From the NCBI GenBank assembly GCA_027484915.1, contig JAIXSA010000156.1, positions 1 to 64,000 of the forward strand: a stretch of DNA of 64,000 nucleotides, in the 5' to 3' direction. Positions 23,969-32,389 of the stretch are shown in pieces (positions within the stretch are counted from its first letter, which is position 1; every line of letters starts with the position of its first letter). Position numbers and translations under genes: made by a program. The DNA comes from Paracoccaceae bacterium. Lineage in GTDB: Bacteria > Pseudomonadota > Alphaproteobacteria > Rhodobacterales > Rhodobacteraceae. The notes under the pieces were generated by a model. That model ran no database searches. It saw only the letters and a list, made by a program, of their open reading frames with translations, and had not been told where the DNA came from.

Positions 23969-25561
23969 ATGCCAGTTGTTCAAGACAGCAGTGTGCGAGC
24001 GTTTCAGACCTTTGCGACCATCTTTCATTCAATCGCGCTCGTCCTTCTTATTTACGCAGCACTGCAAATGACCGATGGGCGGCTGATCTACACGCTCGAT
24101 GACCCCTACATTCATTTGGCGGTTGCTGAGTCGATCGTTGATGCCGGGTAAGGCATCAACTCAAACGAGTTTGCCTCACCGTCGTCATCGATCCTGTTTC
24201 CCTTCTTGCTTGCGCTTGGCCTTCGCTTGGGGCTTGGGTCGGGCGAGCTATTGCCGCTGGTTCTGTCCGTTCCATTTTCCCTTGTAGGGACATGGATGCT
24301 GGCTGGATTCATATGGCGCAGGATTGGCTGGGGAAAAGGACTTGTTACCGTGTCATCTGCCATCATCTTGGCACCTGCAATCGTCCTATCTACAAATGCC
24401 ATTGCCCTGCCATTGACGGGGATGGAGCATTCAATCCACGTCTTTGCGACAATCCTTGCGTTGACGAGCCTCTACAACTTATCACTGAATCCGTCTAGCC
24501 GATCGTCACTGGCTCTTGTGATCCTCGGGACTCTGATTTGCGCAACGATCAGGTTCGAAGGCCTATCGCTCGTCGTTGCCATCATAGCTGCGCTATATGC
24601 CTTGGGCCTTCGTTGGCAGGCGCTTACGACTGCGGTGGTCGTTCTGTGCATTCTTGGCAGCTACGCCCTCATGATGAAGTCACTTGGCCTGCCGGTCTTT
24701 CCCAGTTCTGTCATGACCAAGTCTGACATTGCGGCGCAGGCAGGCGATGGCAATGCATTTGGGATCATTCGTGGCCTTTTATCCAATATCTGGAATGCCT
24801 TGAACACCCGGTGGGGACCCTTGATCGCGATCGCATCAGTGATCCTTCTAGCCGCATCCTTCTCTCATGTGGATAGAATTCAACGACTGAGAGTATTCAT
24901 CCTGACGGTTGTGTTCATCCTTTGCTCGCACCTCATAGCCGGACAGTATGGCTGGTTCGGTCGATATGAAGTATATGTCATTGTTGCCATGTTGCTGGGT
25001 CTTTTCTCACTTGCACCGTTGCTTCCGGCAACGGCAGCGGCCCTACCAGTGGCCTCGCTTCTATTGCTGATCATTGGAGCGCCTTATGCTTGGACTACCT
25101 TCAAGAGCCCTGCGGCCTCTGCCAACATCTACCAGCAGCACTATCAGATGCACCGCTTTGTCCAGGAGTACTTTCCGGACCGCGTGGCGGTTAATGATCT
25201 TGGCTATGTATCATTCGGAAACGACAACTATGTGCTCGACCTTTGGGGGCTAGGTTCGGAGGAGGCGCGACGGCTGAGCTCGAACAACAGGTGGACACCT
25301 GATCTGCTGGACCAGATTACTCAAAGACACGACATCGCCTACGCAATGATTTACGAGGACTGGTTTGAGGAAACGCCTGCGGATTGGTGCAGGATAGCCG
25401 AATTGATTACGACACAGGTCACCAGTGACCGCAACACTGTAGCGTTCTATTTGATCCAGTTGGACCGCCAGGAAGAAATGCTTGAAGCATTGACTGCGTT
25501 CGCAGCAGACCTTCCTTCGGGGGCAAGGATTGAAATCCTTGATTGTCAGCATGACCGGTGA
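23969..25561 (+). pseudogene. Polytopic membrane protein (GT39-like) interrupted by one in-frame TAA
   Basis: A 531-codon frame with a single stop, TAA at 24149-24151. Before it: MPVVQDSSVRAFQTF and a first helix, then YTLDDPYIHLAVAESIVDAG. After it, in the same frame: GINSNEFASPSSSILFPFLL, then roughly ten more helices and a soluble C-terminal domain of about 150 residues (VNDLGYVSFGNDNYVLDLWG). D-D-P-Y-I-H and the SPSSS loop are hallmarks of membrane glycosyltransferase-like proteins, so both halves belong to one protein. The TAA probably replaced a Tyr codon. Base composition is richer in A/T than flanking genes. It could be a pseudogene, a readthrough gene or a sequencing error. Confidence 0.7.
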
Positions 25562-25582
25562 AGTTGTCGTGGTAGTTGGGGC

Positions 25583-25656
25583 ATCCCGTGCTGCAGGCAT
25601 CGGTGCAGCGGTCGCTACGTTTGGACGCGTTTTCCAGTCATCATGCGGATGAAGTG
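25583..25656 (+). repeat. Imperfect direct repeat, left copy
   Basis: The sequence GTGCTGCAGGCATC..., continuing through GCGTTTTCCAGTC and ATGCGGATG, has a diverged second copy in the same orientation at 34090-34161 (GTGCTGCAGGCATC, GCGTTATCCAGTC, ATGCGAATG). The pair brackets the ABC transporter cassette, the IS remnant and the sulfotransferase gene. The remaining bases between 25562 and 25850 hold no gene I can support, only a short open frame that starts like a Rossmann protein and stops after 33 codons. Confidence 0.5.
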
Positions 25657-25850
25657 GACCGACCGTTCGGTGTTGTCAGAGCAACCCGGTTTGAGGGGAC
25701 CAAGGTGCCGGCTGACGTTCAGCATGATCACCTGAGCCGAGCGCCGCCGCTTTCTGGCGCGGAAATCAAGTTCATCAGATGACGGGGGCGCTCAAGACGT
25801 AGGTCTTGCACGGAATGACAGTCTGCGGCCTTTCGCGGTGAAAGAACCTG

Positions 25851-26561
25851 TCATTTGCGAAAGATCGCGACAAGGTCGCTGGTGTCTTCTGCAGGGCTGC
25901 TCAGTTCCAGATGGCCCTCGATGTGGCGCAGGTGCTTTACCATCAGGCGCGATGCAGTCTCACTGTCACGACTGCGGAAGGCAGCGAAGATCTCGTCATG
26001 GTCCTCGTCGCGGCAGTTCGAAACCCCTGGGCTGCCAAAGATGCCGATGATGAGAGATGTTCGGGTCACCAGTTCCTTGACCATGCGCAACGTCACTGCG
26101 TTGTCCGCGATTTCGGCCAGAAGCACATGGAACTGGCCGGAAAGCCGAATGGCATCGCGGCGCTTGCTGCTGGTGTGCGCCTCATGTTCAAGCTGGAGAT
26201 GGCGTTCCAGCATCAGCAGGTCATCATCCGTGGCGCGTTCAGCGGCAAGGCGTGCCACATTCGGTTCGATCATCAGGCGGGCCTCGAACACCTCGCGCGC
26301 CTGCTCGGCGGAGGGTGAGGCGACAAAAGCCCCGCGGTTCGGAAGAAGGTCTACTACCTCACGGCTGGCCAATAGCAGCAGGCTTTGACGGATACGCATC
26401 CGCCCAACGCCGAAAGCCTCGCACAGCGCGGCTTCAGAAAGCTTGGTGCCCGGCGGGAGACGCTGGTCGATGATCGCCTCGAAGATTCGACCGACGATCT
26501 CCTCCTCGCCCAGTTCCTCGTCTTGGATCTCCTGTTCGGCCGGGTTGGCGAGGCTGTTCAT
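25851..26561 (-). CDS. GntR-family regulator with FCD domain
   Basis: 236 residues. The winged HTH is at about residues 20-85 (IFEAIIDQRLPPGTKLSEAAL, FGVGRMRIRQSLLLLASREV, LPNRGAFVASPS), followed by the helical FCD ligand domain (residues ~95-220), whose metal-binding residues D/H..H..H are suggested by the FHVLLAEIADN and HDEIFAAFRSRD blocks. It is divergent from a five-gene Liv-type ABC transporter operon with palindromes in the spacer, so it most likely represses uptake until the substrate appears. It differs from FadR-type fatty acid regulators by the FCD domain. Confidence 0.9.
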   Translation of the reverse strand: MNSLANPAEQEIQDEELGEEEIVGRIFEAIIDQRLPPGTKLSEAALCEAFGVGRMRIRQSLLLLASREVVDLLPNRGAFVASPSAEQAREVFEARLMIEPNVARLAAERATDDDLLMLERHLQLEHEAHTSSKRRDAIRLSGQFHVLLAEIADNAVTLRMVKELVTRTSLIIGIFGSPGVSNCRDEDHDEIFAAFRSRDSETASRLMVKHLRHIEGHLELSSPAEDTSDLVAIFRK

Positions 26562-26644
26562 GACTGGTGTCCATTCTGAAAGCGGCTTGCTTGCACGCTA
26601 CAGGGGATCAACCTCGACCATCAAGGGGCGCATCGTGGACGAGC

Positions 26645-26672
26645 TGTCAAATTTTTGTTGACAATCGTGTCA
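26645..26672. promoter_or_regulatory. Overlapping inverted repeats at the GntR/Liv divergent promoter
   Basis: Two palindromes overlap: TGTCAA-N7-TTGACA (26645-26663) and TGACA-ATCG-TGTCA (26659-26672). The shared TTGACA could be a -35 box for the transporter operon, with GTCAAT 17 bases downstream as a weak -10. Further TGTC half sites follow. The layout fits binding by the divergent GntR protein. Binding is inferred. Confidence 0.55.
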
Positions 26673-26736
26673 GCAGGCATGTCAATCGCCTTGTCGCGGA
26701 CTCGAATTCCGCAGACTCACAACAGGGAGCAAAAGA

Positions 26737-27924
26737 ATGAAGAGACGCGTTTTCCTTGCATCCTCGGGCCTGTCCCTTGTCCTTGCCGTGGCGGCAAGCA
26801 CGGCAGCCTGGGCCGAGAATGCCACGCTGAAGATCGGCTTTGTCGGCGTCACCTCAGGCCCGGCTGCGGCCTGGGGGATTTCCAACCAACGGTCGATGGA
26901 GACCCGGGCAGCCTGGCTGAACGAGCTGGGCGGGGTCAAGATCGGCGACACGACCTACAACATCGAGATCGTCCCCTTCGATGACCAGAAGGACCCCAAG
27001 CGCGCCATCGCGGGCATGGAAAAGATGGCGCAGGACGGCATCCACTACGTCGTCGGTCCAAACGTCGATGACGGCGCCGCCGCGGTCCGTCCGGTGGCCG
27101 AGCAGAACGGGATCATGTACTTCCCCTATGCCTTCCCGAAAGAGCTGTATACCGCACCGGCATCGAACGCGATCCTGGGCATGGTGGCCAACTACCAGTC
27201 GGGCCCGGCAATCTACAAATACCTGATGGAAGAGAAGGGCGTGAAGAAGGTTGCCTTCATCGCCGGCAACGAATCCGACCCGCTGTCGCAGCGCGATTCC
27301 GGTTCCGCCGCCGCCAAGGCGTTGGGGCTTGAGGTCGTGTCGGATACCGTGACCTACCAGATGGATACCACGGACTTCACCCCTGTCCTTCTTCCCGTGA
27401 TCCAGACCGCGCCGGACCTTCTGGTCCTGTCGGGTGTCTCGCCTGCCAACGCGCCGCAGCTGATCCGCTCGGCCCGGGAACTGGGCTACACGGGCCTGAT
27501 TTCCACCGAGACCGCACAGGATGCGGCGGTTCTGGCGGAAGGCGCAGGCGAACTGGCGAATGGCTTCATCTCGGTCGGCGGGGCCTCGACGCCCGAGCTT
27601 GCCAGCGATGCGATGAAGGAATTCGTCACCCGCTACACCGCGATGTTCGGCGAATACAATGACGAGTCGAACACCAAGGTCTATGCGCTGGAATACATCA
27701 TCGAAACGCTGAAGGCGAACCCTGCGGCGATCGACAATGTGGACGAGTTCAAGAAGACGATGGACACGTTCAGCGCGCCGAACCCCTTCATGGTTGGCGA
27801 TGCGAAGCTGACCTATGTCGGCACCACGTCCTTCGGCCAGAAGCGCCAGGTTTCAGTTCCGCTGGTGGTGAACGAGTTCAAGGACGGCAAGTTCGAGACG
27901 CTGTTCGTCGCTCAGGTCGACTGA
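26737..27924 (+). CDS. Branched-chain amino acid/amide-type ABC transporter substrate-binding protein
   Basis: 395 residues. A signal peptide (residues 1-26, MKRRVFLASSGLSLVLAV then AWA|EN) precedes a type I periplasmic binding fold: LKIGFVGVTSGPAAAWG, GGVKIGDTTYNIEIVPFDDQ, YVVGPNVDDGAAAVRP, GVKKVAFIAGNESDPLSQRD. It belongs to the Peripla_BP_6/LivJ superfamily, whose members bind amino acids, amides, urea or aromatic acids. The first gene of the operon, preceded by AGGGAG. The co-transcribed hydantoin racemase suggests a hydantoin or ureide ligand, which is inference. Confidence 0.9.
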   Translation: MKRRVFLASSGLSLVLAVAASTAAWAENATLKIGFVGVTSGPAAAWGISNQRSMETRAAWLNELGGVKIGDTTYNIEIVPFDDQKDPKRAIAGMEKMAQDGIHYVVGPNVDDGAAAVRPVAEQNGIMYFPYAFPKELYTAPASNAILGMVANYQSGPAIYKYLMEEKGVKKVAFIAGNESDPLSQRDSGSAAAKALGLEVVSDTVTYQMDTTDFTPVLLPVIQTAPDLLVLSGVSPANAPQLIRSARELGYTGLISTETAQDAAVLAEGAGELANGFISVGGASTPELASDAMKEFVTRYTAMFGEYNDESNTKVYALEYIIETLKANPAAIDNVDEFKKTMDTFSAPNPFMVGDAKLTYVGTTSFGQKRQVSVPLVVNEFKDGKFETLFVAQVD

Positions 27925-27947
27925 CGCCCTCTTCCCGGCGTAAACTG

Positions 27948-27968
27948 GGGCCGCCGTCGCGGCGGCCC
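27948..27968 (+). terminator. Attenuator-like hairpin between binding protein and permease genes
   Basis: GGGCCGCC-GTCGC-GGCGGCCC is a perfect 8-base-pair stem followed by AACTTTCC. It sits 23 bases after the binding-protein stop. A hairpin here would favour more binding protein than permease, a common arrangement in ABC operons. Confidence 0.6.
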
Positions 27969-27996
27969 AACTTTCCTGAAAACCGGAGGGACCGGC

Positions 27997-28866
27997 ATGG
28001 AGCAGATCCTTGCAAACGGGCTGTACCTTGGCGCGCAGTACGCTCTGATCGCGCTTGGGCTTACCCTGATCTTCTCGCTGATGAACGTACTGAATTTTGC
28101 TCATGGGCAGATGTATGTCTTCGGTGGGTTTGTGACGTATACCGTCGTCGCCCAGTTGGGCCTTCCTTTCATCGTGGGGCTTTTCGCTTCGGCCGTGGTG
28201 CTGGCGGTGATGGGTGCGCTGATCGAGAAGTTCCTGTTCCGGCCTGTCATCCGGAAGTCGAAGCGCGACGAATCCACAATGCTGCTGGCCGCAGGGATCG
28301 CCTTTTTCCTGGACGCAGTAATCCTGCTGCTGTTCGGCGAAAAGCAGCGCGGCGTGCCAAAGGTGGTGGACGGCGTCCTGAACTGGGACATGCGTATCAT
28401 CATGCCCTATGACCGCATCCTGATCGCGGTCCTCGCCATCGCGCTGATCGTGGGTTTCATCCTCTTCATGCAATATTCCCGAACCGGCCGCGCCATGCGC
28501 GCGCTGGCGCAGGACCGGGTCGCCGCACAGCTGATGGGCGTGGACGTCGACCGTTATTCGATGATCGGCTTTGCTCTGGGGGCCATGCTGGCGGGCCTCG
28601 TCGGCGGGCTTCTGGTCACGATAACCGGCATCAATCTTGGCATGGGCGGCCCGACATCGGTCAAGGCGTTCCTCATGATCATGATCGGCGGGGCCGGGGT
28701 GATCTCGGGCGCCATCGCCGGCGGGTTCATCCTGGGGATGATGGAGTCCGTCGGGCTGACCCTTCTCGCCTCTTACGGAGACGTCACCTACCTGGTGATC
28801 TTCGTCACCCTCATGATCTTCCTCGCCATCCGGCCGCAGGGCCTGATGGGCAAGCCGTGGGGTTGA
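27997..28866 (+). CDS. livH: Liv-type ABC transporter permease (LivH family)
   Basis: 289 residues with about eight helices. The N-terminus EQILANGLYLGAQYALIALGLTLIFSLMNVLNFAHGQMY is the LivH signature (blocks GLTLIF, MNVLNFAHG). RALAQDRVAAQLMGVDVDRY is the cytoplasmic EAA-like loop that contacts the ATPase, and VLSGA/GGFILGMMESVG lies near the end. Start ATG follows CCGGAGGGACC. Together with the LivM-like partner it forms the inner-membrane channel of the importer. Substrate as for the binding protein, unknown. Confidence 0.93.
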   Translation: MEQILANGLYLGAQYALIALGLTLIFSLMNVLNFAHGQMYVFGGFVTYTVVAQLGLPFIVGLFASAVVLAVMGALIEKFLFRPVIRKSKRDESTMLLAAGIAFFLDAVILLLFGEKQRGVPKVVDGVLNWDMRIIMPYDRILIAVLAIALIVGFILFMQYSRTGRAMRALAQDRVAAQLMGVDVDRYSMIGFALGAMLAGLVGGLLVTITGINLGMGGPTSVKAFLMIMIGGAGVISGAIAGGFILGMMESVGLTLLASYGDVTYLVIFVTLMIFLAIRPQGLMGKPWG

Positions 28867-28870
28867 GGCC

Positions 28871-29881
28871 ATGACCGATCAAACGCAATCCGTTGCCGGA
28901 GGACGCTCGATGTCGATGCCCCGCCTTGCTGGAGTCCTGGCATTCCTGCTGGGGGTCTTCGTCCTGGTTCCCCTCGTCATCGGAATGACGGGCCGGTGGG
29001 ACTTCTACTACACTCTTACGTCCGTGGCCCTTCTTTCGGTGGCGGCTGCCGGGGTCTGGCTGACCTTCTACATCGGGCGGATCAACATCGGCCAAGGCGC
29101 CTATGCACTCATGGGGGGCTATGTCTCGGCCGTCCTGATGACGCAGTACGGGGTCAGCTTCTGGCTGACGCTGCCGCTTGCTGGCATCTTCTGCGCCGCC
29201 ATTTCGGTGCTGATCGGCCTGCCCATCCTGCGACTGCGCGGCGTCTACTTCGCCATGGTCACACTGGTACTGACCGAGGTTGCCCGCCTGACCGCCCTGG
29301 CGCTGCCCATCACCAACGGTGCGAAGGGTATCACCTCGATCCCGCTGCCGGGGGAACTGTCGGTCTTCGGCATGACGATCATCCCGGACTTCGCGACGCT
29401 GGAAAACCCCAAGCTGGCCTTCTACCTGATGGCTGCTTTGCTCATGACGCTGACCTACCTGATCCTCTGGCGCATCGTGAATTCGCGGCTGGGCCACCTC
29501 TGCCGGTCGCTGCAGCAGAACGAGGAACTGTCGGCCTCGATCGGCGTCAACACGGCGATGCTGCGGGTCTTGGCCTATGCCATCTCGTCCTTCTTCGGCG
29601 GCCTGGCTGGCGCGATCTTCGTCGCCATCTCGCAGTCGATCTATCCGTCATCCTTCGTGGTGCAGGATAGCGTGAACTTCATGCTCTACTGCTTCCTCGG
29701 CGGGCTCGGCTACGTCTTCGGGCCGATGCTGGGGACGCTGCTCCTCTACTTCGGCTGGGACCTTCTCTCCATCGCCAAGGAATACCAGCTCCTCATCTAC
29801 TCCGGCGCCTTGATCGCCCTGATGCTGGTGCTGCCGAACGGGGTTCTCAGCCTGTTGGACAAGAAAGGCGGCCGCAAATGA
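28871..29881 (+). CDS. livM: Liv-type ABC transporter permease (LivM family)
   Basis: 336 residues with eight to nine helices. WLTFYIGRINIGQGAYALMGGYVSAVL is the LivM counterpart of the FSLGHGAF block, LRLRGVYFAMVTLVLTEVARL follows, and the loop LCRSLQQNEELSASIGVNTA is the ATPase-contacting EAA loop. It starts 4 bases after livH and overlaps the livG ATG by 4 bases, so expression is coupled. The pair of permeases, two ATPases and one binding protein is the complete HAAT-type importer. Confidence 0.93.
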   Translation: MTDQTQSVAGGRSMSMPRLAGVLAFLLGVFVLVPLVIGMTGRWDFYYTLTSVALLSVAAAGVWLTFYIGRINIGQGAYALMGGYVSAVLMTQYGVSFWLTLPLAGIFCAAISVLIGLPILRLRGVYFAMVTLVLTEVARLTALALPITNGAKGITSIPLPGELSVFGMTIIPDFATLENPKLAFYLMAALLMTLTYLILWRIVNSRLGHLCRSLQQNEELSASIGVNTAMLRVLAYAISSFFGGLAGAIFVAISQSIYPSSFVVQDSVNFMLYCFLGGLGYVFGPMLGTLLLYFGWDLLSIAKEYQLLIYSGALIALMLVLPNGVLSLLDKKGGRK

Positions 29882-30660
29882 ACGCCATCCTGCAAGTGAA
29901 GGGCGTCACCAAGCGCTATGGCGGGCTGACGGCCAACAATGACATCACCTTCGACGTCGCCCCGCAGGAGATCCTGTCGGTGATCGGGCCGAATGGGGCG
30001 GGGAAGTCCACCCTGTTCAAGCAGATCGCCGGGTTCGTCACGCCGACGACGGGTGAGGTGATCTACAAGGGGACCAGGATCTCTGGCCTGCCGCCGCACA
30101 AGGTGGCGCGGATGGGGGTGGTGCGGACCTTCCAGGAGACGACGATCTTCAAGTCGATGACGGTGCGGGAAAACGTCATTGTGTCGCATCACCTGCGGTC
30201 GAAGGCCTCGCTGCTTGGGTTCTTCTTCGGCTCGGCCCAGGCCAAGGCGGACGAGGCGGAATTCGGCAAGTCGGCGGATGACATCATCGACTTCCTCGGG
30301 CTTCAGGCAATCCGGAACGAGATGGCGTCGAACCTGCCACAGGGCCATCTGCGCGCCCTGGGGATGGCCATTGGTCTGGCAACACATCCCGAGATCATCC
30401 TTTTGGACGAACCCTTTGCCGGGATGAACCACGACGAGACGATGCGGATGGTAGCCCTTGTGCGCCGCCTGCGCGACGAACGGGGGCTGACGGTCCTCCT
30501 CGTCGAACACGACATGCCGGCGGTGATGAAGATTTCCGACCGGATCGTCTGCATCAACTTCGGCGAGAAGATCGCCGAAGGCACGCCTGCCGAAATCCAG
30601 GCCAACCCCCGCGTGATCGAGGCCTATCTGGGCAGCGAAGACGCTGCGATCGGGATGTAA
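29878..30660 (+). CDS. livG: Liv-type ABC transporter ATP-binding protein (LivG family)
   Basis: 260 residues. Walker A is IGPNGAGKSTLFKQIAG (about residues 37-53) and Walker B is ILLDEPFAGMNHDE. The LSGG signature is replaced by NLPQGHLRALGMAIGLA, a GHLR form often seen in LivG of this group. The H-loop is LLVEHDMPAVM. The C-terminal LivG extension (EGTPAEIQANPRVIEAYLG) is present, distinguishing it from LivF. It hydrolyses ATP on the cytoplasmic face together with the next gene product. Confidence 0.93.
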   Translation: MNAILQVKGVTKRYGGLTANNDITFDVAPQEILSVIGPNGAGKSTLFKQIAGFVTPTTGEVIYKGTRISGLPPHKVARMGVVRTFQETTIFKSMTVRENVIVSHHLRSKASLLGFFFGSAQAKADEAEFGKSADDIIDFLGLQAIRNEMASNLPQGHLRALGMAIGLATHPEIILLDEPFAGMNHDETMRMVALVRRLRDERGLTVLLVEHDMPAVMKISDRIVCINFGEKIAEGTPAEIQANPRVIEAYLGSEDAAIGM

Positions 30661-30663
30661 GAG

Positions 30664-31416
30664 ATGACCCAGACAGCGACCAAGCTTGAACCGGCGAAAA
30701 AGATGCTCAGCTTCGACAATGTCGAGCTGTATTATGACCACGTCTATGCGCTGAAGGGCGTCTCCATCGACCTGATGGAGGGCGAAACCGTCGCCCTGAT
30801 CGGCGCGAACGGGGCGGGGAAATCCTCGATCCTGCGCGCTATCACAGGCCTTCGGAAGATCAAGTCCGGCTCCATCAGCTACCTTGGCGACCGGATCGAC
30901 GGGCGCCCGGCGGCCGAGATCGTCAAGCGCGGGATCGCCATGGTGCCGGAAGGCCGCCGCGTCTTCCCGCTGATGAGCGTGAAGGACAACCTGCTCATGG
31001 GCGCCTTCACCCGCACCGACAAGCAGGGGATCGAACAGACGCTGGAAAGCGTCCTGTCCCGCTTCCCCCGCCTCAAGGAACGCTTTCACCAGCAGGCCAG
31101 CACGCTGTCGGGCGGCGAGCAGCAGATGATGGTGATCGGCCGCGCGCTGATGGCCAAGCCGAAGCTTCTCCTCCTTGACGAGCCCTCCCTTGGGATCGCG
31201 CCGAAGCTGGTGCAGGACATTGCCCGCGCCATCGTGGCGATCAGCCGGGACGAGGGCGTCAGCGTCCTTCTCGTCGAACAGAACAGCCGCATGGCGCTGT
31301 CGATCTCGAACCGCGCCTATGCGCTGTCCACAGGTCAGGTTGTGTTGTCCGGTATTTCGAAGGACCTGATGCACGACGACCGAATAAAGGCTGCCTATCT
31401 GGGCGGAGAGCTTTGA
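30664..31416 (+). CDS. livF: Liv-type ABC transporter ATP-binding protein (LivF family)
   Basis: 250 residues. Walker A IGANGAGKSSILRAITG is at about residues 40-56, the signature LSGGEQQMMVIGRALM near 138, Walker B LLLLDEPSLGIAPKLV, and the LivF-typical phrase VPEGRRVFPLMSV. It starts 3 bases after livG and is followed one base later by the racemase gene. An N-terminal extension of about 15 residues (MTQTATKLEPAKKML) precedes the usual LivF start. Confidence 0.93.
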   Translation: MTQTATKLEPAKKMLSFDNVELYYDHVYALKGVSIDLMEGETVALIGANGAGKSSILRAITGLRKIKSGSISYLGDRIDGRPAAEIVKRGIAMVPEGRRVFPLMSVKDNLLMGAFTRTDKQGIEQTLESVLSRFPRLKERFHQQASTLSGGEQQMMVIGRALMAKPKLLLLDEPSLGIAPKLVQDIARAIVAISRDEGVSVLLVEQNSRMALSISNRAYALSTGQVVLSGISKDLMHDDRIKAAYLGGEL

Positions 31417-31417
31417 A

Positions 31418-32128
31418 ATGCGCCTTCTGGTTATAAACCCGAACTCTACAGCTTCGATGACCCAGAAGATCGGCCTCGCAGCACAGGGCGCGGCAAGTGC
31501 AGGGACCGAGGTCATCGCAGTGAATCCCCTGGGCGGGCCTGTATCGATCGAGGGCTATTATGACGAGGCGCTGTCCGTCCCTGGCCTTCTTCACCTTATC
31601 CAGACCACACCGGGCTTCGACGCCGTCATCATCGCCTGCTTCGATGACACCGGTCTCGACGCCGCGCGTTGCCTGACCGACAAGCCGGTGATCGGGATCG
31701 GCGAGGCGGCCTATCATTTCGCCTCGATGATCGCGAACAAGTTCTCGGTCGTCACGACGCTGGCCCGCTCCGTCCCTGCGCTGGAGCACAACCTTCACAA
31801 GTATGGCCTCGACGCTCGCTGTGCGCGGGTCCGGTCGTCGGAGGTGGCGGTGCTGGAGTTGGAGCATCCGGGATCGGACGCCTGCAACCGGATCAGCGCC
31901 GAAATCAGCCGGGCAATGCAAGAGGACCGGGCCGAGGCGATCGTTCTCGGCTGCGCCGGAATGGCCGACTTGGCTGGCCGGTTGGCCGTTGAACATGGCT
32001 TGCCAGTGCTGGATGGTGTCACTTGTGCCGTTCGACTTGCCGAGGCAATGGTGGGACTTGGGCTTCGGACATCCAGACTTGGCGGATATGCCCCGTCTCC
32101 GCCACACAAACTGCGCGCCACGGCGTGA
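31418..32128 (+). CDS. Asp/Glu/hydantoin racemase family protein
   Basis: 236 residues. The N-terminus MRLLVINPNSTASMT is the hydantoin racemase signature; the two catalytic cysteines of the family are C74 in IIACFDDTG and C179 in VLGCAGM. Hydantoin racemases interconvert D- and L-5-substituted hydantoins; close relatives act on allantoin, aspartate or maleate. It starts one base after livF, so transport and racemisation are linked. No hydantoinase or carbamoylase gene is in the window, so substrate identity is inferred only from family. Confidence 0.87.
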   Translation: MRLLVINPNSTASMTQKIGLAAQGAASAGTEVIAVNPLGGPVSIEGYYDEALSVPGLLHLIQTTPGFDAVIIACFDDTGLDAARCLTDKPVIGIGEAAYHFASMIANKFSVVTTLARSVPALEHNLHKYGLDARCARVRSSEVAVLELEHPGSDACNRISAEISRAMQEDRAEAIVLGCAGMADLAGRLAVEHGLPVLDGVTCAVRLAEAMVGLGLRTSRLGGYAPSPPHKLRATA

Positions 32129-32184
32129 GGTCTTGCCTTAGGTTCAGCTTCTTCAGGGCTTGCCTAGGGCTCCAGACTTGATCG

Positions 32185-32331
32185 TCAAAGCCAGTGCATG
32201 ACGGCAGCGGCTGTGTCGGCGGCAGACAGGAAGGTCTTGGCTCATCTGCGGGTAGCGGGTTCCGACCCTGCGCCAGCCCTTCAGTCGCCCGAACATGAGT
32301 TCGATGCGGTTGCGGCGATAGCACCAAGGTG
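32185..32331 (-). pseudogene. IS5-family transposase C-terminal remnant, frameshifted
   Basis: On the minus strand, CYRRNRIELMFGRLKGWRRV is followed by GTRYPQMSQ, the C-terminal DDE-domain end of IS5/IS427-group transposases (usual form RRNRIE..FGRLK.WRR.ATRYD). The frame then breaks, and the expected end KTFLSAADTAAAVMHWL with TGA at 32185-32187 continues in another frame. Everything upstream of the RRNRIE block is missing. So this is a truncated and frameshifted relic, evidence of past transposition at the end of the ABC cassette. Confidence 0.75.
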
Positions 32332-32389
32332 GGACTGCAAGGTTCCTGTCTACTCCCGAAAGCGAACTAGCGGGAGTATGCAGAGCACA

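Noticed and set aside
25550-25651. Short frame beginning MTGEVVVVVGASRAAGIGAA, like a short-chain dehydrogenase start
   Set aside because: Stops after 33 codons and its second half is the direct repeat; at most a relic, no gene called.
32129-32389. Intact IS5 element
   Set aside because: Only the last ~50 codons of the transposase remain and the frame is broken; terminal inverted repeats were not found.
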